DNA of 64,000 nucleotides from Sitta carolinensis (taxonomy: Eukaryota; Chordata; Aves; Passeriformes; Sittidae): contig CM063287.1 of assembly GCA_032173965.1 (NCBI GenBank), forward strand, positions 7,693,859-7,757,858, read 5' to 3'. Positions 41,430 to 51,010 of the stretch are shown here, one piece after another. Below the pieces are notes generated by a model. The model did not search any database and was not told where the DNA came from. It worked only from the letters and a program-made list of their open reading frames with translations. A program made the translations under genes and the position numbers. Positions within the stretch are counted from its first letter, which is position 1; the number at the start of each line of letters is the position of its first letter.

Positions 41430-41573
41430 TAGACCCTGGTGCAGCAAAGCACTCAAAACTTAAGGTTAACTTAAAGCAGCTGAGTAGTCCCAGGGAGTTA
41501 AGCCAGCTCACTCACCTGCTTAAAATTAGGCACATATTTAATCTGAGACATGTGTTTCAACTCCACCATCAGT
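41430..41573 (+). repeat. Copy B of a 144-bp direct duplication
   Basis: It aligns without gaps to 38101-38244 with about 14 mismatches in 144 (about 90 percent identity by hand count). Shared blocks include CTTAAGGTTAACTT, GCTGAGTAGTCCCAGGGAG, CTCACTCACCTGCTTAAAAT and AACTCCACCATCA. The two halves of the unit are themselves roughly inverted (TTAAAGCAGCTGAGTAGT against ACTCACCTGCTTAAAATT). That is the style of the palindromic GTGAGTAGTCCCA / TGCTTAAAGTTAAGCA elements found in archosaurs and turtles. Similarity to that family may continue right to about 41670. Confidence 0.85.
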
Positions 41574-43190
41574 CAGCAATGCACTTCACCTGTGTGTAAA
41601 GCAGGTGCTCCCTATAGAGCTCACACATACTTAAATACTTTTCTGAAAGAGGGCTGCTTGGTTTGAGTCTTCAAGGTCCTGCTCATCTTAGATGTAGTCC
41701 TGAAAAGCATTTAAACAGGTGAGTCACATTCTGTGCATGAGAATAAAGGAGCTCTACGTTGCTTGTAAATTAAGCCACAGTTCCAAACTTTACAGAACAT
41801 ATCAACAGTAAGCCAGGAGGAGAACACTGAATATGAAGAATGCTAAAGATAATCCCCAAAATATGTTGTATTCACAATTTATTCCACAAACGCAGGTCAG
41901 TTGAAATTACAGTGTTTTAGTCTATAATATGAAAAAGATCTAACGTGAAAGCAAAGAGCCTCAGTAAAAGAGGGTTTCGAGCCCCTGCTCTGGGCTTTGC
42001 TGCAGCAACTCAGCAGCAGGTTTTGTGACTAACAGCAAGGCAGCAGCTCGGGAAACCTCCAGCAGGTTCGTGTGCCACAACACATTGCACCCTCGCAGCC
42101 ACTCGAGCACCTCCCTGCACCTCTCTGCAGCACGCTCCTCTGCTCCTGCTAAATCTTAAATTGGTCATGAAATGAGAGATTTTTTCCAATGCAAATCCTT
42201 GCACTCTTTCTCCAAAGCATCATTACAGATTGCTCTGTGTGCATAGTATTTTAGTGCAGCTATTTCTGCCATAACTAATTAGTGTATTTATGGAAGATTT
42301 TTTTTATCCTGTGGCCATAGGTTTGTTAAGACAACAAAAGAAAAAAATATGACAAAAGAAGAAAAAAAGTCCAAAGTTTTTGTGGAACAAACCTCTAAAT
42401 ACTATAAATCTAGTCAGATTTTTTATTAATTTTTAGGTAGTGTGAAGCAAATAGTGCAATTTGTGCTAAGATACAAAATTGCATCATCTTCATGAGGTAC
42501 CAACTTGATAACAGAGACAAATTAATGCCTCTAAGAGCACTCCTTCTCTAAGATCACTGTCAATATTCCTCATTTATACAGTGGTAGGCTGAGTACCATC
42601 TTCCATAAGGCTTGTTTTATGTCACAGTTTGACTCTTCCTCCCTACTGCTTAAAGTAGGAATGTAAAAATGTGGGGACTTTAATCACCCCATAAATATAT
42701 GTGTTGTGTAATTATGCAAATCAAATTAGGAGCAGTGAATGGAATGTTTATCCAAAAACCTGACCCAGATTGCCTGCTGACTTTCCTGGGATGTGAATGC
42801 ATTTTTACCTCTGTTCAAACAGAATATTTTACTCTAATGCAGACAGTGGTTTTGCTGCACCAGGATCTACAGCCTTTTCCAAATAGCACTGTTCTAATAA
42901 AGTGAAGAAATCCAGCTACAAAGGGAAATTACAACCTAGTATAGGGATACATTTGAGAAGACACCAAATTATCCTAATTTTGAAAGAGAGTGATGGTCTT
43001 TGAAGAGTAGGAGGGGGGACAGAGATCCATTATGTTTGGCATTCAAACTTCTGTTTGGGAAGGAAACAATGTGTTAGATTTTGGTTTGGTTTTTTCCTTG
43101 TCATACGACATTGCACTGATAATATTTGCATACAAGATATTAAATAAGCTATATGTGTTGCTCTATCTTTGTCCTCTGTGTTTCAGAGAC

Positions 43191-43216
43191 AAAAAAAAAA
43201 AAAAAAAAAAAAAAAA
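43191..43216 (+). repeat. A26 homopolymer
   Basis: Twenty-six consecutive A on the plus strand, following TTTCAGAGAC. No retroposon body or target-site duplication is visible next to it. Confidence 0.95.
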
Positions 43217-43327
43217 GATTTTGTACAGCCATTTCTACCACGATTATAGACATGGCCATTAAAATGTTTCTCTTTACAAAAGGAATGGAAAAAAAAGCAG
43301 AGCTGTGCTTATAGTCTTGTTTTTCAG

Positions 43328-43538
43328 GGATATGACTTCAACAGGGAGCATTGCATCCATTATGCAACAAATTCAGCGAAATCTTGAAGAAGAGGGCACA
43401 GTCACTGCAGTGCCGTTATCTCCTGTCTTTACTATTCCTCCTTGCTCACTCCATTGGTTCCTCCCCATTTTCCGTCATGTACACAAGAAACAAAAAAGAG
43501 CTGAGCAGTTTTTCTTAGAAGCTTTCCCCTTAACCTAA
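43328..43538 (+). other. Exon-like open frame antisense to the GRID1 3' flank
   Basis: A pyrimidine-rich acceptor-like sequence (AGTCTTGTTTTTCAG, ending 43327) is followed by an open frame reading DMTSTGSIASIMQQIQRNLE, then EEGTVTAVPLSPVFT, and finally a Lys/Arg-rich end with a TAA at 43536-43538. The first 35 codons are protein-like. No matching donor or partner exon was found, and no family is recognised. It may be chance, a terminal exon of an antisense or convergent transcript, or conserved 3' UTR sequence read on the wrong strand. Confidence 0.2.
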
Positions 43539-43585
43539 AACCTGTTGTTCATCAAAGCATTTATATATATAATATATACGTCATA

Positions 43586-43611
43586 ATATATATAATATAT
43601 ATTATATATAT
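43586..43611. repeat. AT-repeat with a 26-bp perfect palindrome
   Basis: Within an AT dinucleotide-rich block (43559-43616) the segment 43586-43611 is a perfect self-complementary palindrome centred on AATATATATT (43594-43603). If GRID1 transcription reaches this point, it would fold as an AU-only hairpin in the RNA. Confidence 0.85.
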
Positions 43612-43754
43612 ATGTATAACAAAACACAGAAAGTTAAATAAAAAAAGAGCCACATGGCACAGTAGACATGTAAAAACACAACCCAATAATCCTGTGCTTA
43701 AATTTAGAAACTGTGTGGAAGTTTAAATCCTTGTTAGAAGGAAAATTTTCTTTG

Positions 43755-43760
43755 TTTATT
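43755..43760 (-). terminator. GRID1: Candidate second polyadenylation signal of GRID1
   Basis: AATAAA on the minus strand in the context CAAACAATAAACAAAG, about 570 nt after the stop codon. The downstream sequence is U-rich (GAAAATTTTCC). It is one of several possible ends; only 3'-end reads would decide. Confidence 0.3.
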
Positions 43761-44061
43761 GTTTGTTGGATTTGAGTTATAATTCACCTTTAAGACATTT
43801 TTTTACTGCTATGCTAATACCAGCTGCTAAGTTCTCTGAGTGAATTGTCATCTTGGCTATAAAACAGGGTTCTGGGGAAAGGAGAGATCTGAGCATGGTG
43901 AATTTTTCTAGCAAGAAACATATAAATTTTTTGCTCTTAAAAAAACCATACCTGTAAGGGAATAAGTGTTGAAATCCATGGAAAAAAAAGAAAAGTATGG
44001 CCCTCAGTCCCAGCAACAGGTCTTCTTTGGCACTTGAGAACGACCACAAGTAGTTTGCCTT

Positions 44062-44067
44062 TTTATT
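44062..44067 (-). terminator. GRID1: Candidate proximal polyadenylation signal of GRID1
   Basis: AATAAA on the minus strand (TTTATT on plus), about 260 nt after the stop codon, in the context ATGAATAAAAAGG. A G/U-rich element follows within about 20 nt. It is the first canonical hexamer after the stop. Use of this site is inferred. Confidence 0.4.
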
Positions 44068-44232
44068 CATATAGAACAAAATTTACAAAGTCATTCATAC
44101 ATTTTTGTTTGTTTTTTGTTTTGTTTTTTACTTACTTCGAAAATTGGGAATATTCAAAATACACTTTTACCCCACTCCATTCTTTCATTATTTACAAGTA
44201 TATACAAGAAAAATGTCAGTTTGTTTTCTTTT

Positions 44233-44234
<2 letters not shown>

Positions 44235-44268
<34 letters not shown>
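44235..44268 (-). repeat. Encoded A34 homopolymer in the GRID1 3' UTR
   Basis: A run of 34 T on the plus strand, so 34 A in the GRID1 transcript. It starts 58 nt downstream of the stop codon and is bordered by A-rich sequence on both sides. It is the longest homopolymer in the window. Confidence 0.95.
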
Positions 44269-44269
<1 letters not shown>

Positions 44270-44326
44270 TTTCTTTTATATTTTGTATTAAAAATCTCTG
44301 CTGGTTGTTTGTACTGTTTGTTTTCA

Positions 44327-44755
44327 TCATATGGATGTTCCATGCGAGGGCTCCATCGCTTCTGGAATGACTCCCCCTGGCACGGACTGGAATGACATTG
44401 GGATGGGGGTTTTCACGGGGCTCTGCCGGAATAGTCCTCCATTGGGTGACCTGTGTTTGCACTGTATGGAGGGCATGGTGGCCGAGCTGCTCAGGGGCAG
44501 TGGCAGGTTGCTGCCCGAGGCAGCTGTGAGTGTCCTGCTGGCACCATGCGTTGTCTGTTCTGGTAAAAAGGTGGTGACAGAAAGTTGCGTGTTCTGGTAC
44601 TCGCGCACCGGCTCCAGGGTCTGAGCTGGCTGCATGCCACCGATCTCCAGCGCTGAGATCTCGATGGACGCTGGCGAGATCTGCTTGTGGGCTATGTCTT
44701 CATCAATTAAACTGTTCATGCGCCTGTGGACCTGCTCCAGATTCACTTCTTTGTC
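44327..44755 (-). CDS. GRID1: GRID1 last coding exon: cytoplasmic tail and PDZ ligand
   Basis: This 429-nt exon encodes 142 residues and a TGA stop. It starts [12 protein letters not shown] after a good pyrimidine-rich acceptor (TTTCTTCCTCACTAG) and ends SHGTSI. The last three residues TSI form a class I PDZ ligand (Thr at -2, Ile at 0), the site through which delta receptors bind postsynaptic scaffold proteins. The tail contains the delta-1-type segments [35 protein letters not shown] and [16 protein letters not shown], and is rich in Ser/Thr/Pro as expected of a disordered regulatory tail. The SHGTSI ending and the internal segments distinguish it from GRID2, whose tail ends DRGTSI. The reading frame is intact, and the length agrees with a 1009-residue full protein. 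Confidence 0.97.
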   Translation of the reverse strand, partial: DKEVNLEQVHRRMNSLIDEDIAHKQISPASIEISALEIGGMQPAQTLEPVREYQNTQLSVTTFLPEQTTHGASRTLTAASGSNLPLPLSSSATMPSIQCKHRSPNGGLFRQSPVKTPIPMSFQSVPGGVIPEAMEPSHGTSI

Positions 44756-47700
44756 CTAGTGAGGAAGAAACCAGAACAATCAGTCCAAACACAATCTCCA
44801 ACCCCATCCAGCCCCCCTTCCTTTCCTCTGTGTGATCAGAGTGCCAAAATCAAATCACTTGGATTTCAACTGTGCCTGTGCAAAAACCCAAGGTCCGGTG
44901 ACATCTCCAGATGAAAAACCTGCTGAAGAAAACACTGAAGAAAACATCAGCTCATCTCAGCCTGCTGCAGCTCCTGATGCTGTCAATCCAATCCTGAGAG
45001 GTAAACTGATGGCTTTGCTTCAGCTAACAGGGTCTGGCACCAGAGACCAGCACATCCATCCCTCACACCCCTGGTTCACCTTGCACAAGCTCAGAAAAAT
45101 CCTATAGCAGGCAAACAAATGACCTGGGACTCCAAATTCCAGTGGGCAGCTCAGCTCCTTGTCACCACATGAGAGCTCACCACTACTCACTATCTGCAGA
45201 GCATTTTCTAAAGAACACATGAGTAAAAAGCCGACTTCAGGGTAGTTGCTTCATGTGTCAAAGTCTACTGGCCAGGGGTTGTGGTGGTGATGAATCTTTG
45301 CCTTCCCATCAGGAAGGCCTGGGGCACCTGTGTGGCACAGAATATAAACTCACTGGAACAGCACTGAGAGGCCTACTCTGGGAGCCCTGGGGAGGGGACC
45401 ACACATTTGTGTTTGGAAGAATTGCATGACAGACCATAACCTGTGACCTTGACACATCATCTGGAGAAAGTTGTATGTGGACAGAGCTCAGGAAAACAGT
45501 GTTGGTCTTTAGAAAACGCATCATCATCTTCTGAGAATTCATTTCTTAAAGTTCCCAGAGTGGTCTCTTCAACTGACTGTCAGAACCACTCACTCGACAC
45601 ATTTTAGCTTCCATGAGGAAATACAGCAAATGGAGTTGTCCTTAAATCCTGAAGTAGCAGACCTACAGTGGGTTGTTTATCACCTCAGCACAGCATTCAA
45701 GATGCTGAGATTGGGAAGCAACAAAACAGGCAGGGTGAAGTCAACCACCTGGGATGCTGTCTGAATTCTAACAGCTTGCATTATATTGCCAATAAAAAGG
45801 TATTACATTATATAACTTCTCTACATTTCATAAAGCACAGCCATGAACTAGTTATTTATGTAATGTAACACACAGCAGAATAGCAGCAAAGCATAACAGC
45901 CCAACAACCCTGGAACTAGAGAAATTCCCAGAAACCTGTAATTACATTACTCCGACAGCAAGACTCCAACCTAGAGAGCAGGACTACCCAAAACTTTTGT
46001 GTTCCAGTAATCCCTGACGGCCCAAAGGTCAGCCTGTGCTTAAATGTTGGTTTAACCCAACACCAGCAGCCTTACTGATTCATACCTAGATCTAGGCTCG
46101 GGGAATGAAGTACAAAGTGTCACTGCCACTCAACTCCTCTTAATCTTTCATCACTGGGGTTCAGGTGGAGCACAGAGAATTACAATCTCATTCCAGGGGT
46201 ATCCTCTGCTATGCAACTTTGCTTTCCCCTGTAAATTGACAAGCCAACTCCAAAGTCCTTGATTCCAGTCAATGTCAACTACAGATTCAATTCTAACCTT
46301 GTGATTTAACACCCCTTCTACATTACTCAAGAACCGTTGAATTTGCTGATCCCTTCACAGGTTTGGAAATGAATTAATGTTACATGAAGTACAGTCCAAA
46401 CCTGTGTCCTTAGCTTAGGCTAAATCCATATTGATTTCAACTGGAATACAACTGCTCCACAATTACAGGGCTGAGCTGCATGTTGCAAATTCTTTGCTAA
46501 TCAGTGGAAGATGAATTCCTATTTAATTCATATCATAAATCACCAAAATCCCAATGAAGCTCCCAGAAACCTAGGGGATATAACTGTCCTCACAAAAGAA
46601 ACAAATAACTTTTTAAAAATCCTGCTTTTTCAGCCAAATCCTCTAATCAGATAATTTTGAGTTAGAGAAAAATCAATGAATAATAAAATAAAAATATATT
46701 TTTTTGACATGAGGGATCACACAACACTTGATCAGATAACCCCTCCAGCTATATTAAGTCCTTCCTGACATCAAACACACCTGACCTATCAGGCCCTTCA
46801 TTTAATACATTAGACAATGCTGATGATAACTCAGAGGCTCTTTCCTAAATTCTGTAGCTAAGAAACTTAAGGATTTATGGTACACTGGCCAGAGGATTAC
46901 ATGGATTTAATTCATAATTTCCTCAATTCATTTGTCTTGAAGTAAAATTATAGACCTGGAACAAATGTGAGAAAAGTTCTTAAATTATTCCCTGATGGGA
47001 GCAAGAGCTCTCTGGGTGGGTTCCCTTGGAACAGATGTCCAGCCACTCACTGCTGCATTTTCCTCACCTGTTTGCCAACAAAAGCTTGCTGCAAAGTTCT
47101 GCTTGTCCACAAACTTCAGCTAGCACCATGCATGATTATACTGTGTCTAAGGAGCTAATTCCCAGAAGCCCACTATGCAATACCTCTTTAGGTACCCTGT
47201 ACTATTTCTTTTCTAAATGATGCTGCCAGCTGGGATGAAGACTCCTAGCTGGGATTCTGGGTATCTGAGACTTGTATTCTTGTCAAGCCTCCACTACAAA
47301 ATAAGAAAACAAAAGAGAACTCGGGTTAGAGCTGAGCAAATATTAGAGCAAATATTCCTAAATGAGGCTTTGGTAAAATGCTCATGACTCATTTACATTT
47401 TTCTGAGCTTTTGCCAAATACTAATGCCTTCTTCAGACCATTTCAAGAGAAAATATACCCCAAAATTTTTTTTTTTTTTTTGATTGCAAATACATCCTAA
47501 GTGTATTCATCCTGCTTTGCTTGTGGAACAAGTAAAATGTGACTTGGATAAAACCAAGCCAGAGGGAAAGGTAAGGTTTCAATAACTGCAACAAGCAGTC
47601 ATTAATTGTTTGCAGAGCAAAAATAAATTTGTGAATGAAGCAGGATCTTCATTTGGAGCATCTGGGCACAGAGGGTCATAAAATTCAAAGCATGAATTAT

Positions 47701-48276
47701 TCCTGGTTACATATTTAGCTGTGCCCTTTTCAAGATGTAAACATGAAGAGCCACAGCTGGGATGCTCTTAATACACATCTCTGGGTCCAGAGCACAGGGA
47801 CTATTAAGGGCCACTCCTCTGGAGTGTTCCCCTCTCCTGGCCTAAGAGGCCTTCCGCTATGCACAGTCCACCCCAGGACAGCATTCCTCAGGAAACGGTG
47901 GATTTGCACTTGCTTATGTTTCACAATACAAACTCAAATTTTCATTCTCGATAAAGATTAAAACCAGATCCTGCACACAGACATCACATTCTATCTACAT
48001 CAGAACACTTTATTAAGTACATAGAGAAGTAAACACTTGGGATCTCTTTAAGACGTAAGGGTGATGATTTCATTCGCCTACTTCTCTTTCTTCAGCATTA
48101 AGGACAACTTGCTGGTCTTATTAAGATCTGAGAAACTTTTTAAAAGGCTTTCAACAGACCAGGAATTCACATTATTCCTTCTTTTCCTTGTCAAAATAAA
48201 ATGTTTGCAAAGGTTATGGAAAACAACTTGCCTCTGAGGAAATATAAAACCACATTTTTAAAGGTTCTTCCCTTTT

Positions 48277-48298
48277 TCTTTGTCTTATAAGACAAAGA
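48277..48298. repeat. 22-bp perfect palindrome
   Basis: The arms CTTTGTCTTA and TAAGACAAAG meet with no spacer at 48287/48288, and one more T/A pair extends each side. It lies in the last GRID1 intron with no recognisable transposon around it. Confidence 0.9.
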
Positions 48299-50739
48299 GC
48301 AGCTAAATAACTAAATGTCAAGGTTTGTATGAGACTATCTTAATGGTGAATGAATGATTCTTCAAATACTTAAAAAAACCCTAAGATAAAATTCAGAAAT
48401 CCTTGAAAAGATTAGTTTGTCATTGCAAACCATAAAATGGCTTTGAATCCCAAGATTTCCAGAAGCGGAGGTTTTGGGATACCTTTATGTGACAAGTCAA
48501 CCTTTCAGAATCTGAAATTCTGTAAACCTAATCTTGTTTTTTCCCCTTTATTGTTCCTCTGGGAAATTCTGTAACAGCATATGTTACTGAAAACTAACAA
48601 GCTAAATGGAGAAAGTTTTAAATGGCAATAAAGCCAGAAAAAGAAATCTTAAGTTATGATGTTTTGTTCCATTGTTGGCTCCATATTCTTCTTTATTTTT
48701 AGTTCTGTGGTTCTCATTAAATATCAGTAATTTGTTAGAATTTCTATTTTGCACTTAATATATAAAATTTAGTTAATATTATAAATATGTCACATCTCAG
48801 ACATTTCATGCCAATCCAACTTCACTTCTCATCTGTGGCTGTACTGGACACAAGTATATGCTTGTGTTGCCAGAAGAAGATAAAATATTTTTCCTTTGCT
48901 GGCTTCATAATTCTATTTTCAATATTAATGTTGTACTCCAAATAGATCAGTTGAAGAAATTAATCAGTGAAGGAAAGAAATGTCTAAGGAAAATTGATTA
49001 TATACCCAGGCTTATCCTCTGCAGGCTCAAGGAGAACAGCTAACCAAACATTGCTCCTGGTCAGGAAATTCTCTTATTCATAAATACCAAGTGAAATGTC
49101 AGTGTTCCCCAGTGAGTTTGAGTTCTGGAAAGGTGTTTGAAAGGCAGGTTTCTGATATGTCCCAAGCACTTGATCATGAGCAACAGGTTCAATGGCCTAT
49201 GACTGAGAGCAGGGGCACACCCTGGCTTGGAGTGGATCTGGAGGATGCTCACCAGAATTATCAGGGAACGACTAAACCTGCATAGCCATACCTGCAAGAA
49301 ACTAGGACTCCCTTCCAGGACTAATCAAGTCTGGCCTTTTCACACAGCGTGAAATTATGGCAAGATATAAATACAGACACCACAATTTACAGAGTAATGA
49401 ATATTTTTTTTCTACCTTATTTTCTGTGACTCTTGACAGTGGGTTGCAATAAAAGCCTGTGGGCAGTCATATTGAAAGAATATGCTACTGATTGGGAGGT
49501 TTGGAGTCAGTTAACATGATCAAATTCAAGGGTGTTCAAAAGGAGCTACTGCCTGATGATTTTAAGAAATTGCCTGCATCACTCTAAGCACAATTAATAA
49601 AAAGGTAATACTGCTCAGCTGACTGGCTTGCAACAGTTGGGATTTTCCAAGGGAAACATTTTTTGAGAACAATATTTTAATTAAGGACACCATTGTAGTA
49701 TCTGTTTTTTTACTTGTGATTTCTGTGAGCTTATCATAGAGTTTAAGAACAGCCACTTCAAGACATAAAAATGCTGCAAGATGATGAAGCAGTTTCAGTA
49801 AGGCAAAAAAAAAAAGGAAGAAAAATGCCCAAACAGTAAAGTCTAATATCTGCAGAAATGTGATTTTAAAACGATGCCAAAACTGTGATAACTTACATCA
49901 GCATCCAACACATGCAAATAAAAGCACAGTAGACTGGAGAAGAAAAAGATTGATTGCCCTGACCCCAGAAGGACTAAAATTTCAGAAAAGTAGCCAATAT
50001 GGGCAGACAGACTCATACAGGGAGGGAATACCCCTCAAACAGGGAGCATATGTCAATACCTCCCAGTCAGGTGCTGGTAATTGCCAAGAATTAAAAGCTT
50101 GTTAAAGTAGTTAATAAGACTCAGGAGATATGCAGAAAACAATGCTTTTAAGGTAATATAGCTTTAATCATCAATCAGAGCACAATTCTGGTTTGGTTTT
50201 TTTTTTTTTTTTTGTTTCCTGTCGTGGGTGACAACATGAAGCATTTATCTCTTGGTGAGAGAAAGAAACCAAGACACAAATGCTAATAATAAGTTTTCAT
50301 TCTGTACAAGGTCTATTTAAAAAAAAAAAAATTAGAAATTTTGTGATTAGGAATGGGTTTCAAAATTTGAGACAAACCCCAGTGCCAGACAGACACTTCC
50401 TTTTCTGCTCTTGACCAGGAAATATGCTGATCTCTCTCCCACCCATAGAGAAATCCTCTTGATACATGTGTGCTCATAATGACAGGTGTCAGAGCTCATG
50501 AGACAGAGGGGCTGGAAGGCACACCTGTACCCAGTTAGAAAGGAACAATCTGAGGCACTTCCAGGCACAGACAGCCACACTGCAAAACTGAAAAAGGAGG
50601 CAGGAGAAAAAAATTGAAACAGCAAAGTTTCCATGCTCAGTTACCCACAAACTATTCTCTTCTCAGCATCAAACCCCACAGCTCCACCCAGCAATCAACT
50701 TCAGTCTCTGGGATTTCAGACATTGTGGACTCAAATATT

Positions 50740-51010
50740 TAGCTTGTTAAAGAGAAATAAAGCAGCAGCAGCTCTGCATATGCACAATCATTTTGGATTA
50801 TTTTGAAATCCTGTATTCACCCAGGGTCATTATCATTACTTTCAGTTATAGCTCCTGCATATGCAAAGCTGTAATTTTAATTTATTCCAGGAGGCTTTGA
50901 CAGACTGGCAAAACCAGGTATAATTGGCTCGCTCAAGAAGAAAAAGCAGTGATGATATATGTAATAGATGTGCTGCAAAACAATGGCAATACAGTATGGT
51001 GTTACATTAA
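50740..51010. promoter_or_regulatory. Possible enhancer-like motif cluster in the last GRID1 intron
   Basis: Two copies of the 10-bp palindrome TGCATATGCA (50775-50784 and 50856-50865), the core of the palindromic POU-dimer site ATGCATATGCAT, lie 81 bp apart. A SOX-type AACAATGG is at 50979-50986, with several TAAT homeodomain-type cores between and around. POU plus SOX combinations are common in neural enhancers and GRID1 is a neuronal gene, so an enhancer is plausible. Motif content alone is weak evidence. Confidence 0.25.

Larger units (their letters stand above)
38245..43327. other. Intergenic or distal GRID1 3' UTR sequence
   Basis: It holds copy B of the 144-bp duplication, the possible MITE relic near 41000, a GC-rich patch near 41985-42150 and the A26 tract. 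The right part could belong to a long GRID1 3' UTR; the sequence alone does not fix the end. No coding exon was seen. Confidence 0.6.
43755..44326 (-). other. GRID1: GRID1 3' UTR, proximal part
   Basis: This sequence directly follows the GRID1 stop codon on the minus strand. Its extent is inferred. The first AATAAA on the transcript strand is at 44067-44062, followed by a G/U-rich stretch (ACTTGTGGTCGTTCTC); the next is at 43760-43755. Mammalian GRID1 has, as I recall, a 3' UTR of a few kilobases, so the true end may lie further left, toward 41500-43000. An encoded A34 tract lies 58 nt after the stop. Confidence 0.6.
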
